DNA of 64,000 nucleotides from Psychrobacter sp. APC 3426 (GTDB lineage: Bacteria; Pseudomonadota; Gammaproteobacteria; Pseudomonadales; Moraxellaceae). A model generated the notes under the pieces. The model searched no databases, was not told the origin of the DNA, and was given only the letters and a program-made list of their open reading frames with translations. A program made the position numbers and the translations under genes. The DNA lies in contig NZ_JASDCF010000004.1 of assembly GCF_030408035.1 (NCBI RefSeq), positions 1 to 64,000 of the forward strand. Direction: 5' to 3'. This document shows, piece by piece, positions 55,895-64,000 of the stretch; position 1 is the stretch's first letter, and every line of letters begins with the position of its first letter.

Positions 55895-57166
55895 TTAGAT
55901 TAAATGCTTACTGATACGGTCATCAAACATAATCATAAAACGATTCAGAGCAGACGTCCAGTTACGGATTGGCATCGACCACTTTTTGGATGCCTGCTGG
56001 GTGGCTAAGTACACCACCTTAAATGCTGCCTGATCAGAGGGGAACACCTTACGCTTATTCACTGCTGTCCGAATCACGCTGTTCAATGACTCAATAGCAT
56101 TGGTGGTATAGATGGCTTTTCTGATGTCTTTAGGGTAATTAAAGAACACCGTTAAGCCCTCCCAGTTATTACGCCAAGACTTGACCACGTGCGGGTATTT
56201 ATCACCCCACACCTCATCAAAGTGTTCAAGATTGGCCTCTGCTATCTCAAGGGTATCAGCGCCGTAGATGGCCTTTAAATCAGCCGCTACGGCCTTTTTG
56301 TCTGTCCAGGGTACAAACTTCATTGAATAGCGCACCATGTGTACGATACACAGCTGAACCTGTGCCTTTGGATAGACGGTGTTAATGGCATCAGGGAAGC
56401 CCTTTAGACCGTCAACACAAGCGATTAAGATGTCTTGTACGCCACGGTTTTGAAGCTCGGTAAGAACACCTAGCCAGAACTTAGCGCCTTCATTCTCTGA
56501 GAGCCACATACCAAGCAGCTCTTTTTTACCGTTAAGGTTAACGCCTAGCGCCAGATATATAGCCTTGTTGATGATCTGCTTGTCTTGACGTACTTTAACG
56601 ACAATGCAGTCTAAATAGACGATAGGATAAACACTGCTCAGCGGCCGGTTCTGCCATGCAGTGATGTCCTCTAAGATGTTGTCAGTGACTCTTGAAACCA
56701 AGCTACTTGAGATATCGACATCGTAGAGCTCTTTAATGCTCTCTACAATCTCGGTGGTGGTTTGGCCCTTGGCGTAAAGAAATATGATTTTATCATCAAG
56801 CCCTGAGATACGGGTTTGATGCTTGCGCACCCACGCGAGCACAGCTCTTGTCTTGCGCTCGGGCGAAGCAGTGCTTCGCTATTTCCTCGCTCAGGTTCAA
56901 AGTCACCATCACGGTCTCTTGGGGTGGATATCTCAAGATCGCCTGTGTCACTGCGGACGGTCTTTTTTAGTGTGCCCGTTGCGTTTGTTTGGCTTGTCTG
57001 ATTTCTCATGCTTGGGGTAGCCGAGATGCTCTTCCATCTCAGCCTCTAAGGCAGTGTCGATAAACGATTGCATGAGCTGCTTCTGAAAGTCTTTGATGTC
57101 ATCAAAGCTTTTCATGCTACCAGCCATTTGCTCGGCCAGTTTTTTAATGTCAGATTGAGTAGTCAT
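55895..57166 (-). pseudogene. IS256-family transposase with a frameshift and a small insertion
   Basis: The N-terminal frame starts at 57166 (LMQSFIDTALEAEMEEHLGY is the family's start region) and ends early at NGHTKKDRPQ. Removal of one A in the run of six (T6 on the plus strand at 56963-56968) restores NGHTKKTVRSDTGD. This frame continues to FEPE, then about 56 extra bases (within 56831-56889) with a 17-base palindrome break it again before VRKHQTRISG. The remaining frame holds the DDE core: VYLDCIVVKVR, CVDGLKGFPDAI and the C-terminal TTNAIESLNSVIR with the final Glu. The product cannot be made from this copy. Confidence 0.88.
56863..56879. repeat. Short palindrome inside the IS256 insertion
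   Basis: GCGAAGCA-g-TGCTTCGC is an 8-bp perfect dyad with a one-base centre, inside the extra bases that interrupt the transposase. It could be the core of a very small mobile palindromic element. Confidence 0.6.
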
Positions 57167-57209
57167 TGCTTATTCTCCGGTTAATAGATTATAAGCAGTT
57201 ACACAAAGT

Positions 57210-57571
57210 TTGGGAAACTCCCAACCAATTTTGTTATAAATTGAATTTTCCTGTGTTGACTCACTATTTTCTAGGTTGTCTCTCATTATATTTATTAACC
57301 TTTATGACCTAACGTAAGATTATAAGTTGACCATTTTTTCATACTGATCTACTTGAATAATCTTTCACTATAATATCTGTTATTGAAATACGTTCGATGC
57401 CTGTATAGCCCATGGATCACGAATAGAATACGTATGGTAGGTACGCCATGAAGTACACTGCGACTATTACAGTGTATTAAAAACTTGATATCAATAGCCT
57501 ATAGCCTAATATTCAAGTCCTCACTAGGAGGCCATGCTTATTCCCATAACGGTGATTATGGTAAATAAAAC
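57210..57571. other. Intergenic region between IS256 and metR-like gene
   Basis: A 362-base region with no supportable gene. TTGGGA-aac-TCCCAA at 57209-57223 is a small dyad just outside the IS end. The rest is AT-rich. Confidence 0.4.
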
Positions 57572-58462
57572 TTACAACGGTTTTACTATCCCTTCCAACA
57601 AACTCGCAAACCCTTGCATATACGCGGTATCTTGACTTGAGGTACGCGTCGCTGCATACAACTGACAATGTACGCCACTGCCTAACGGACGCGAGACCAC
57701 CCAGCCCTTTTTCTCATATTCAGCGACCACCCAATCAGGCAGAGCAGCTACTCCGCGCTCACTGGCGACCAATTGAATCAGCATTGCCGTCAGCTCTGTG
57801 GTACGAATGCTCGCAAAGCTCACCTCTGCAGGCGTCATAAAGTTGGCAATAATGTCGAGACGCTTGGCTTCCACGGGGTAAGCAATCAAAGTCTCGTCAG
57901 TCAAATCACTGGGTTCAATAAACTCTTGCGCGGCCAAATCATGCGTTGGTGAAAGTACCAAGCGACTCTCATACTCGAATAGGGGCTGATAGCTGATACC
58001 TTCTATCGGTAAATCACTGGTGGTAATGAGCAGATCAATATCACCTTCCATTAGTAAATGATGCGGTTCAGGCTCAAAGCCAGTCGCAAAATCTAGCTCC
58101 ACATCCGACCATTCACGGCGGTAATGATTGAGTATCGGCATCAGCCAATCAAAGCAACTATGACACTCAGAGGCTAGGCGTAATCTACCAGCTTGGCCAT
58201 GTGCTAAGCGTTTAAGATTGGATTTAGTGCGGGTGACCTGCGGCATGATGCTGTCTGCCAATGCCAGTACTGCTTTGCCCGCAGGGGTAAAGGTGAGCGG
58301 GCGAGTGCGACGATTGACCAAACTGACATCGTAGTAATTCTCTAGCTCTTTTAGCTGATGCGAAACCGCAGAGGCGGTGACGTGCAGCTCATCGGCAGCC
58401 GCAGCCAATGAGCCATGCGCACGCAGTGCCGTTAAAGTATTGAGATGGCGGAGTTCTAACAT
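57572..58462 (-). CDS. metR: LysR-type regulator, MetR-like
   Basis: From the ATG at 58462 it has 296 residues and opens LELRHLNTLTALRAHGSLAAAADELHVTASAVSHQL, closely resembling MetR, with its winged-helix start. An upstream start at 58528 would add 22 unrelated residues. The co-inducer domain follows from about residue 90. MetR activates methionine genes with homocysteine; no met gene is adjacent, so the symbol is tentative. It lies about 110 bases downstream of the pot operon on the same strand. Confidence 0.8.
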   Translation of the reverse strand: MLELRHLNTLTALRAHGSLAAAADELHVTASAVSHQLKELENYYDVSLVNRRTRPLTFTPAGKAVLALADSIMPQVTRTKSNLKRLAHGQAGRLRLASECHSCFDWLMPILNHYRREWSDVELDFATGFEPEPHHLLMEGDIDLLITTSDLPIEGISYQPLFEYESRLVLSPTHDLAAQEFIEPSDLTDETLIAYPVEAKRLDIIANFMTPAEVSFASIRTTELTAMLIQLVASERGVAALPDWVVAEYEKKGWVVSRPLGSGVHCQLYAATRTSSQDTAYMQGFASLLEGIVKPL

Positions 58463-58569
58463 AAGGCAACCTGATCGCTGAGGTGAGAAAAATTCATTAT
58501 AACTAATGTAGCAGTGAATTCCACTCAAATACTATTATTAAATTTTTCTTACCCAGGGATAGTTGATAA

Positions 58570-59397
58570 CTAGCGCCGACGTAACAGCAGCTGCGAGATA
58601 ATGACTAAGATAAGCGAGGCAGTCAATAGCAATGTACCAATGGCGTTGACTTCCGGTTTAAGTCCTACGCGCACCATCGAATAAATTCGTAGCGGTAAAA
58701 TCTCATAGCTAGGACCGGTGACAAAGGTAGAAACCACCACATCGTCTAATGATAAAGTAAAGGCGAGCAACCAACCTGCCATTACTGCGGGCAGAATCAC
58801 GGGAATCAGTACCGTACGTACCATCGTTGATTCGTTAGCACCCAAGTCGCGCGCGGCTTCCATTAGGCGCTCATCCAAGCTGCTTAAGCGTGCAAACACA
58901 GTGATGACCACGAAGGGCAAACAGAAAGTAATGTGCGCCAAGAGTAATGACACAAAGCCTAATTGCAGACCAATTAATAGAAATAATGCGAGTAATGAGA
59001 TAGCCAATACAATCTCAGGCGACATCATCAGTACAAACAACAGCCCATTTAGTAAGCCTTTGCCGCGAAAGTTATAGCGGTGTAGGGCAAGCGCAGTCAA
59101 AGTGCCTATCAACGTTGAGACGGTCGCAGCGACCAAACCTAAAACGATAGAATGCCAAAAAGCATCGAGCATGGCTTGGTTATTGAATAGCGACTCATAC
59201 CACTTTAAGCTAAATCCACCCCAGTTATAGCCAATCTTGGACTTATTAAATGACATCACCACCAAGACGATGATGGGCAAATACAGTAGGGTATAAATCA
59301 GGCCAAGATAGCCCTTAGCCGCTATGCTGCCGATGCTAGGTTGCTTGATGTGACGTTTGTTCTTAACGGGTGAGTTGTTTAATGAGCGATCAGACAT
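58570..59397 (-). CDS. potC: Polyamine ABC transporter permease, PotC-like
   Basis: A 275-residue permease with six helices. The sequence follows PotC very closely: YLPIIVLVVMSFNKSKIGYNW, MMSPEIVLAISLLALF, HITFCLPFVVITVFARL, the coupling EAARDLGANE motif, and FTLSLDDVVVSTFVTGPSYEILP. It overlaps the preceding permease gene by one base (TAATG), a sign of translational coupling. Spermidine or putrescine is the likely substrate, from family resemblance. Confidence 0.93.
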   Translation of the reverse strand: MSDRSLNNSPVKNKRHIKQPSIGSIAAKGYLGLIYTLLYLPIIVLVVMSFNKSKIGYNWGGFSLKWYESLFNNQAMLDAFWHSIVLGLVAATVSTLIGTLTALALHRYNFRGKGLLNGLLFVLMMSPEIVLAISLLALFLLIGLQLGFVSLLLAHITFCLPFVVITVFARLSSLDERLMEAARDLGANESTMVRTVLIPVILPAVMAGWLLAFTLSLDDVVVSTFVTGPSYEILPLRIYSMVRVGLKPEVNAIGTLLLTASLILVIISQLLLRRR

Positions 59398-60284
59398 TAA
59401 GCCACCTCATTAAAGTCGGTCTTGCCAATGCGGCGGCTACTGGCACGATAGGCGAGTAATAGTACGGCCATCGCAAGGGTCAATAATACGCTGGCTGCTG
59501 CGCCAAATGGCCAATCACGCGCATCCAAAAATTGGTTTTTAATAATATTACCAACCAATAAATTGCGCGATCCACCCAAAATATCTGCCACATAGAACAT
59601 ACCCATCGCTGGCAATAACACTAACAGCACCCCTGAGATAATCCCAGGCGTGGTCAATGGTAGCACCACGTGCCAAAAGGTCTGTGTCTTGGAAGCGCCC
59701 AAATCCTGCGAAGCGAGTAGCATGTCATTGCGTAAATCAGTAAATACCGCATATAACGGCAATACCATAAACGGGAATAACAAATAAGTCAGACCGGCTA
59801 TCACCGCGCCTTGAGTGTATAAAATATCAATAGGGGCATCGATAGCGCCTATCGCTAGTAGGGTTTTATTAATCAAACCGTTATTTGCAAATAGCAATTT
59901 GAGCGCATAAGTCCGTACTAAAGAGTTGGTCCAAAACGGCAGTATCAATAACATCATGAGCAGCGGCTGCCAGCGTACTTTCGCTTTGGATATCAGCCAT
60001 GCAAAAGGGTAACCAAGCAATAAGCAGATGACCGTTGTAATGCCTGCCATCCATAACGAATGGACGAAGACCTCAAAATACAACGGGTCAATCATGCGTA
60101 CATAGCTGTCGATACTGACAGGCAATCTAATAAAAGCGCTGCTATCGCGGGTCAAAAAACTGACAGCGATGACCAATATATTTGGCAGTAACGCAAATAT
60201 CAGTAGCCAACCCCAAATTAGCCATAGCGTTGCGGTGCGGAAAGGGGTTTTGCTGCCCAAATTGAAACGGCTATTACCTGCCAT
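59397..60284 (-). CDS. potB: Polyamine ABC transporter permease, PotB-like
   Basis: A 295-residue permease with six helices and the family's LPFWTNSLVRTYALKLLF loop and EAA-type motif (DLRNDMLLASQDLGASKTQTFWHVVLPL). It pairs with the PotC-like protein to form the membrane channel. Its ATG overlaps the stop of the ATPase gene by one base (TGATG). Confidence 0.92.
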   Translation of the reverse strand: MAGNSRFNLGSKTPFRTATLWLIWGWLLIFALLPNILVIAVSFLTRDSSAFIRLPVSIDSYVRMIDPLYFEVFVHSLWMAGITTVICLLLGYPFAWLISKAKVRWQPLLMMLLILPFWTNSLVRTYALKLLFANNGLINKTLLAIGAIDAPIDILYTQGAVIAGLTYLLFPFMVLPLYAVFTDLRNDMLLASQDLGASKTQTFWHVVLPLTTPGIISGVLLVLLPAMGMFYVADILGGSRNLLVGNIIKNQFLDARDWPFGAAASVLLTLAMAVLLLAYRASSRRIGKTDFNEVA

Positions 60285-61540
60285 CAGCTGCCATCCTTTT
60301 GTGCAAATACGTTTTGCTCAGCTTCATTTTGTTCTGCTAGATGCTCTTCGGGTAATACCCATTCCCAACCATCCACCCATGAGACTTTGACCGCTTCATT
60401 CAATTTATAATCAAAGCTGGGGTCATCTTCATCAAAGAATTCAGAGGCTTTAATAATATGACCGTTTGCTAACTCAATAATTGAGTCTAAGGTGCTACCT
60501 TTGTAGTTACTTTCAATGACGCGGCCGAGTAAGCCGCCATGTTCTTTATCATTGGGATCATAAATCCGTAAATCCTCAGGGCGCAGTAGCAAATTAACGA
60601 TATCACCCACTTGCACGTCATTAGCAAAATCAGGACGGCGCAAATTACGTAATGTTGTTGGCCCATCTTGTGCTTGCGCCTCACAGACCTCAACTTCGAT
60701 ACGTCCATTGGTTACACGACCATCACGATCTGGTTGGTCCGGATAGACGCCCTTTACCTCTGCTTTAAATAAATTAGTTTCACCGATAAATTTGGCGGTA
60801 AATAAATTGGCAGGGGTTTCATAAATCTCAATCGGCGTGCCAATTTGCTGGAATGTACCGTCTTTCATCACCGCAATACGGTCTGACATTGATAACGCTT
60901 CTTCTTGGTCATGAGTGACAAACACAAAGGTAATACCAAGCTCTCGTTGCAGACGCTTAAGCTCAGATTGCATCTGCAAGCGCAGCTTATGGTCGAGCGC
61001 GGATAGCGGTTCATCAAGTAATAGTAGTTTAGGACGGTTAATCACCGCGCGTGCAATAGCAACGCGCTGCTGCTGACCACCGGATAAATCTTGCGGTTTA
61101 CGGTTGGCCAAATGCTCGAGCTGTACCATGGCCAGCATCTCACGCACACGTGTTTGAATCTCATCTTTTGGGACTTTTTTAAGCTTAAGCCCATAAGCGA
61201 CATTTTGTGCGACGGTCATATGTGGAAATAATGCATACTGCTGAAACACGGTATTGACCGGACGCTTATCGGCTGGCAAGCCTGCCATCTGTACGCCATC
61301 CAAATATATCGCCCCAGCATTGGGCTGCTCAAACCCAGCAATTAAGCGCAGTAGAGTCGTCTTGCCGCAGCCCGATGGGCCAAGCAAGGTCAAAAACTCA
61401 CCATGCTTGATATCAAGGTTGATGTCTTTTAATACTTCCGTTTGATCATAGACTTTCTTTAGACCAGTCAGTTGCAGCAGTACCTTATCAGTGCTAGTCG
61501 TCGCAGAGGTTCTATGCGTGTTCGTAGGTGAGTCATTCAT
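60284..61540 (-). CDS. potA: Polyamine ABC transporter ATPase, PotA-like
   Basis: From the ATG at 61540 it has 418 residues; an upstream start at 61579 is possible but less like the family. The Walker A is [13 protein letters not shown], the signature [15 protein letters not shown], Walker [12 protein letters not shown] and the switch His in [12 protein letters not shown]. The C-terminal TOBE domain (from about 245) is longer than in E. coli PotA (378 residues), with inserted acidic stretches. It is the first gene of the operon. The substrate-binding protein PotD is not in the window. Confidence 0.94.
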   Translation of the reverse strand: MNDSPTNTHRTSATTSTDKVLLQLTGLKKVYDQTEVLKDINLDIKHGEFLTLLGPSGCGKTTLLRLIAGFEQPNAGAIYLDGVQMAGLPADKRPVNTVFQQYALFPHMTVAQNVAYGLKLKKVPKDEIQTRVREMLAMVQLEHLANRKPQDLSGGQQQRVAIARAVINRPKLLLLDEPLSALDHKLRLQMQSELKRLQRELGITFVFVTHDQEEALSMSDRIAVMKDGTFQQIGTPIEIYETPANLFTAKFIGETNLFKAEVKGVYPDQPDRDGRVTNGRIEVEVCEAQAQDGPTTLRNLRRPDFANDVQVGDIVNLLLRPEDLRIYDPNDKEHGGLLGRVIESNYKGSTLDSIIELANGHIIKASEFFDEDDPSFDYKLNEAVKVSWVDGWEWVLPEEHLAEQNEAEQNVFAQKDGS

Positions 61541-61579
61541 AATATTGTTTCCTAAGCGCTCAATAGACTGGTACAGCAA

Positions 61580-62053
61580 CTACATAAAATCGCTGCAATG
61601 TAGGTAATTGGCCTGAGCGTAAGCGTGGTCTGGTTGCTGCGTATTATAACAAACCGTTCACATAAATAAGTGCAAGTTCGTAATCAGTTACGCGAGTCAT
61701 ACCGCCATAGCCATCAGTATGACTCTAAACATAGCATTAGCATTTCTCTAGGGCTTTTCTGAAGCGCCTACATTCTAATATCCTCAGGATTTTAAATAGA
61801 CACATGATTGAATTTATACTGGTTTCATTGTTGTAAATACGACTGTACTATTAAAAACCAATCTGGTTTAACGACATTAAAACAAAATTTTTTATCATTT
61901 TTTTCGTTTTATTCCTATACAATCATTGCATGGCTGACCAATATATTAGGTCTAATTACTCAATCGTGATTGACCAGCAGTCAGCCAATACATATTCAAT
62001 AAAACATTTAGAATCATACATCACCCAAATACTTTGTTAATCAAGGATCTCCC
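61580..62053. other. Divergent intergenic region between potA and can
   Basis: 474 bases holding the pot promoter on the left and the carbonic anhydrase promoter on the right (a TATACAAT near 61916 is a possible -10). No RNA gene was recognised. Confidence 0.5.
61643..61675 (-). promoter_or_regulatory. Extended -10 promoter of the pot operon
   Basis: On the minus strand TTGTTATAATACGC contains TATAAT (61643-61648) with the extended TG. TTGCAC lies 21 bases further up. The 14-base string is identical to the one before purL. The start would be about 95 bases ahead of the potA ATG. Confidence 0.6.
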
Positions 62054-62692
62054 ATGCCTACTGATACACGTCCACAAACAGGTCAAGAAGCGCTCGAACT
62101 TTTAAAAGAAGGTAATGCCCGCTACGTCGATAGCCTAACCAACCCCGATCCCTGTATGCAAAGACGTCCAGAGCTGATTAGTAACCAAGATCCTTTGGCT
62201 ATTATCTTGGGCTGCTCGGATGCCCGTGTACCGGTTGAGATCGTATTTGATCAAGGCTTGGGTGATTTGTTTGTCATTCGGGTGGCGGGTAACGTGGTTG
62301 CGCCTTCACAGATTGGCTCAGTCGAATTCGCCGCCGAAAAGTTCGGAACCAAGTTGGTTGTGGTACTCGGGCATTCGCATTGCGGCGCGGTTACAGCCTG
62401 CGTAGAAGCGCTTATCAATCCTGAGCAGAATTATTCTCCAAACTTGCAGTCCATCGTCGACCGTATTCGTCCAAGCGTTTATAACTTGCATGAACTTGCA
62501 ACTGCCAACGGTCAAGATGTCGATGCAGATGAGCTGCTTGATCGTTCTATTAGCGCCAATGTGCGCATGTCAGTCAGTCAACTTAAGCATGGTTCACGGG
62601 CGTTAGAGGACTTAACTAACAGTGGTCAGCTGCTCGTTGTGGGTGCAGAGTATGACTTAGAAACAGGTAAAGTGCTGTTCTTAGAAAGCTAG
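62054..62692 (+). CDS. can: Beta-class carbonic anhydrase
   Basis: A 212-residue cytoplasmic enzyme that interconverts carbon dioxide and bicarbonate. The zinc and dyad residues are visible in LGCSDARVPVEIVFDQG (Cys, Asp, Arg) and VVLGHSHCGAVTACVEA (His and Cys). The overall length and the C-terminal VVGAEYDLETGKVLFLE fit the family. ATCAAGGATC precedes the start. It is a single gene. Confidence 0.94.
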   Translation: MPTDTRPQTGQEALELLKEGNARYVDSLTNPDPCMQRRPELISNQDPLAIILGCSDARVPVEIVFDQGLGDLFVIRVAGNVVAPSQIGSVEFAAEKFGTKLVVVLGHSHCGAVTACVEALINPEQNYSPNLQSIVDRIRPSVYNLHELATANGQDVDADELLDRSISANVRMSVSQLKHGSRALEDLTNSGQLLVVGAEYDLETGKVLFLES

Positions 62693-62876
62693 TTGCTGTT
62701 ATAGAGTGGTGATAGGCTGAATATACTGATGAGTTAAGTCAGGTTATTACAAAACCCTATCACGCACCTCAGTATTATTTAGTATCATGAGAGGCTCAAG
62801 CGAATCGCTACAGTCTCTATAAAGGCGATTGGCTAATTTCTAAGTTTACTTTTTATGTATTAGGATAATTATAACT

Positions 62877-63443
62877 ATGTCTACTTCAGCAACTGATAAT
62901 AATGCATCAACCATCGTTCAACCAGCTAGCAGTGTAAATACCGCTGGCATTCAGCCCATCTCTGCACAGACTTCAGGCTTTACCTTTAACCACACTATGC
63001 TACGGGTAAAAGACCCTGTTAAATCATTGGAGTTTTATACTGGCGTGCTTGGCATGACTTTGCTGGCGGTAAAAAAGTTCCCTGATATGGAATTTGATTT
63101 ATATTTCTTAGCCAAACTGACCGATAGCGAGCGTGAGAATTTACCCGCTGGTGAGGATTTAGAAATCTTTGCCTTCCGTCAGCGCGGTATTTTAGAGTTG
63201 ACCCATAATTATGGTACCGAGACTAAATCTGATTTTAGCTATCACGATGGTAATAGTGAGCCACAAGGTTTTGGACATATCTGCTTTAGTGTGCCGAATC
63301 TTGATGAAGCGGTGGCTTGGTTTGATAAAAATAATGTCGAATTCAAAAAACGTCCCGAAGATGGCAGTATGAAAAACATCGCCTTTATCAAAGACGTTGA
63401 CGGCTATTGGATTGAGATCGTACAAGCCGATTTGATGGGCTAG
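62877..63443 (+). CDS. gloA: Lactoylglutathione lyase (glyoxalase I)
   Basis: GloA converts the methylglyoxal-glutathione adduct to lactoylglutathione. The 188-residue form resembles the eukaryote-type enzyme in length: an N-terminal lead of about 30 residues, then FNHTMLRVKDPVKSLEFYTGVLGM with the first metal His, LELTHNYGTE with the Glu, GFGHICFSVPNLDEA with the second His, and DVDGYWIEIVQ with the last Glu. Metal ligands are complete. GGATAATT precedes the start. Confidence 0.95.
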   Translation: MSTSATDNNASTIVQPASSVNTAGIQPISAQTSGFTFNHTMLRVKDPVKSLEFYTGVLGMTLLAVKKFPDMEFDLYFLAKLTDSERENLPAGEDLEIFAFRQRGILELTHNYGTETKSDFSYHDGNSEPQGFGHICFSVPNLDEAVAWFDKNNVEFKKRPEDGSMKNIAFIKDVDGYWIEIVQADLMG

Positions 63444-63520
63444 TTTTTAGAACCTGACAAACAACAACGATGGCGTATCATTGACTTGAAAAGTTCACAT
63501 ATCAAAGGAGTGACCCCTGA

Positions 63521-64000
63521 ATGCCTACTTCTGAGGCAGAAACCGCAGTAAGTAGTGAGACAGTTGCTGGATCGACAACGACAGATGCGTTGACGTATCA
63601 AAGCATCATCGATTCGGCGAATGGAATACTGATTGGCTTTGTTGAGCGTATACCGCATTTTGTGGCTTCGCTCATCGTTATCCTGATTTTTTGGTTTTTA
63701 TCGATTGTCTTCAAAAAAATCGTACATAAACTATTGGGTAGCCGCAGTCGCCATCAGAATTTGGTGAAAGTGTTTCAGCGGGTAGGCGGTGCACTGATTA
63801 TCTTTATTGGTTTTATGATTGCCATGGTCATTGCTGTTCCAGGATTTACACCTGCCAAGCTTATTGGTGCGCTCGGTATTGGTTCGGTCGCCATTGGTTT
63901 TGCTTTTAAGGATATTTTTCAAAACTTATTGTCAGGTATTTTGCTCCTTATCTCAGAGCCATTTCGTATTGGCGATCAGATTGTCTCAGGGGAGTATGAA
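63521..64000 (+). CDS. MscS-family mechanosensitive channel, N-terminal part (cut by window edge)
   Basis: An open frame of 160 codons from the ATG at 63521 to the window end, with CAAAGGAG ahead. It begins with a Ser/Thr/Glu-rich lead and then helices FVASLIVILIFWFLSIVF and ALIIFIGFMIAMVIAVPGF. The pore helix region LIGALGIGSVAIGFAFKDIFQNLLSGILLLISEPFRIGDQI is unmistakably MscS. Such channels release solutes on osmotic downshock. The soluble C-terminal vestibule lies beyond the window. Confidence 0.93.
   Translation, partial: MPTSEAETAVSSETVAGSTTTDALTYQSIIDSANGILIGFVERIPHFVASLIVILIFWFLSIVFKKIVHKLLGSRSRHQNLVKVFQRVGGALIIFIGFMIAMVIAVPGFTPAKLIGALGIGSVAIGFAFKDIFQNLLSGILLLISEPFRIGDQIVSGEYE

Larger units (their letters stand above)
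55881..57205 (-). mobile_element. IS256-family insertion sequence, broken
   Basis: Inverted ends are visible: TGTGTAACTGC at 55881-55891 and its mirror GCAGTTACACA at 57195-57205, with weaker similarity further in (TTTAGATTAA / TATAATCTATTAA). The element contains one minus-strand transposase gene with two lesions. No clear 8-bp target duplication was found at the edges. Confidence 0.75.

Noticed and set aside
55878-57212. 8-bp target duplication around the IS256 element
   Set aside because: The bases outside the two ends do not match in any reasonable register.
1-64000. CRISPR arrays, rRNA and tRNA genes
   Set aside because: I saw no regularly spaced repeats, no rRNA-like conserved stretches and no cloverleaf with a plausible T-arm. 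A tRNA scan would settle this; I could not run it.

Overview
The window looks like chromosomal DNA of a gamma-proteobacterium of the Moraxellaceae, most likely Psychrobacter. This is inferred from protein character (PurL, RpoN, Acs, RpoH, PotABC), the moderate-to-low GC content and the types of insertion sequence; no database search was possible. Most of it is ordinary core genome, with scattered mobile-element debris and one AT-rich accessory gene.

Layout. 1-212: end of an IS982-type transposase. 0.8-12.4 kb: serine hydrolase, lipoate ligase (lplA), a dead IS630-type element, a Tat-exported cholesterol-oxidase-like flavoenzyme, a stand-alone tryptophan synthase beta chain, a DMT exporter, an Old Yellow Enzyme and a large lipoprotein. 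12.8-22 kb: BaiN-type flavoprotein, a small MITE-like element, acetyl-CoA synthetase (acs), a solitary TnpB with its right-end RNA region, a renalase-like oxidoreductase, an MgtC-type membrane protein, a candidate antisense-strand small RNA, pgsA and a PPOX protein. 22.5-26.6 kb: purL. 26.6-27.1 kb: a cluster of nested intergenic repeats. 27.2-29.8 kb: an AT-rich gene for a large PD-(D/E)XK-like protein with a SEC-C zinc tail, preceded by a small Gln/Glu-rich gene. 29.9-38 kb, minus strand: glutamine amidotransferase, AmiD-type amidase, MOSC protein, nadD-rsfS and ackA-pta. 38.7-42.8 kb, plus strand: lptM-lysA-dapF-xerC. 42.9-49.3 kb: nitrilase, rpoN-hpf, thiS, DUF423, rpoH and a TusA-like protein. 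49.7-55.3 kb: bepA-like protease, yqeY, rpsU, two acidic lipoproteins (one a c-type cytochrome), tsaD and crcB. 55.5-57.2 kb: a small membrane ORF abutting a broken IS256-type element. 57.6-61.5 kb, minus strand: metR-like regulator and a potABC-type polyamine importer. 62-64 kb: carbonic anhydrase, glyoxalase I and the start of an MscS channel.

How genes work together. acs and ackA-pta are the two routes between acetate and acetyl-CoA. lysA and dapF are successive steps of lysine and peptidoglycan precursor synthesis. rpoN and hpf form a familiar pair, as do nadD and rsfS. The three pot genes overlap by one base each and form an operon, but no substrate-binding protein lies beside them. The points most worth a second look are the candidate sRNA with an anti-Shine-Dalgarno loop (about 20177-20266), the MITE whose ends match the IS630 element, the PD-(D/E)XK/SEC-C protein, the TnpB locus whose guide can be predicted, and the nested repeats after purL. 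Two unrelated transposase genes also each carry one extra A in a poly-A run before GACC.
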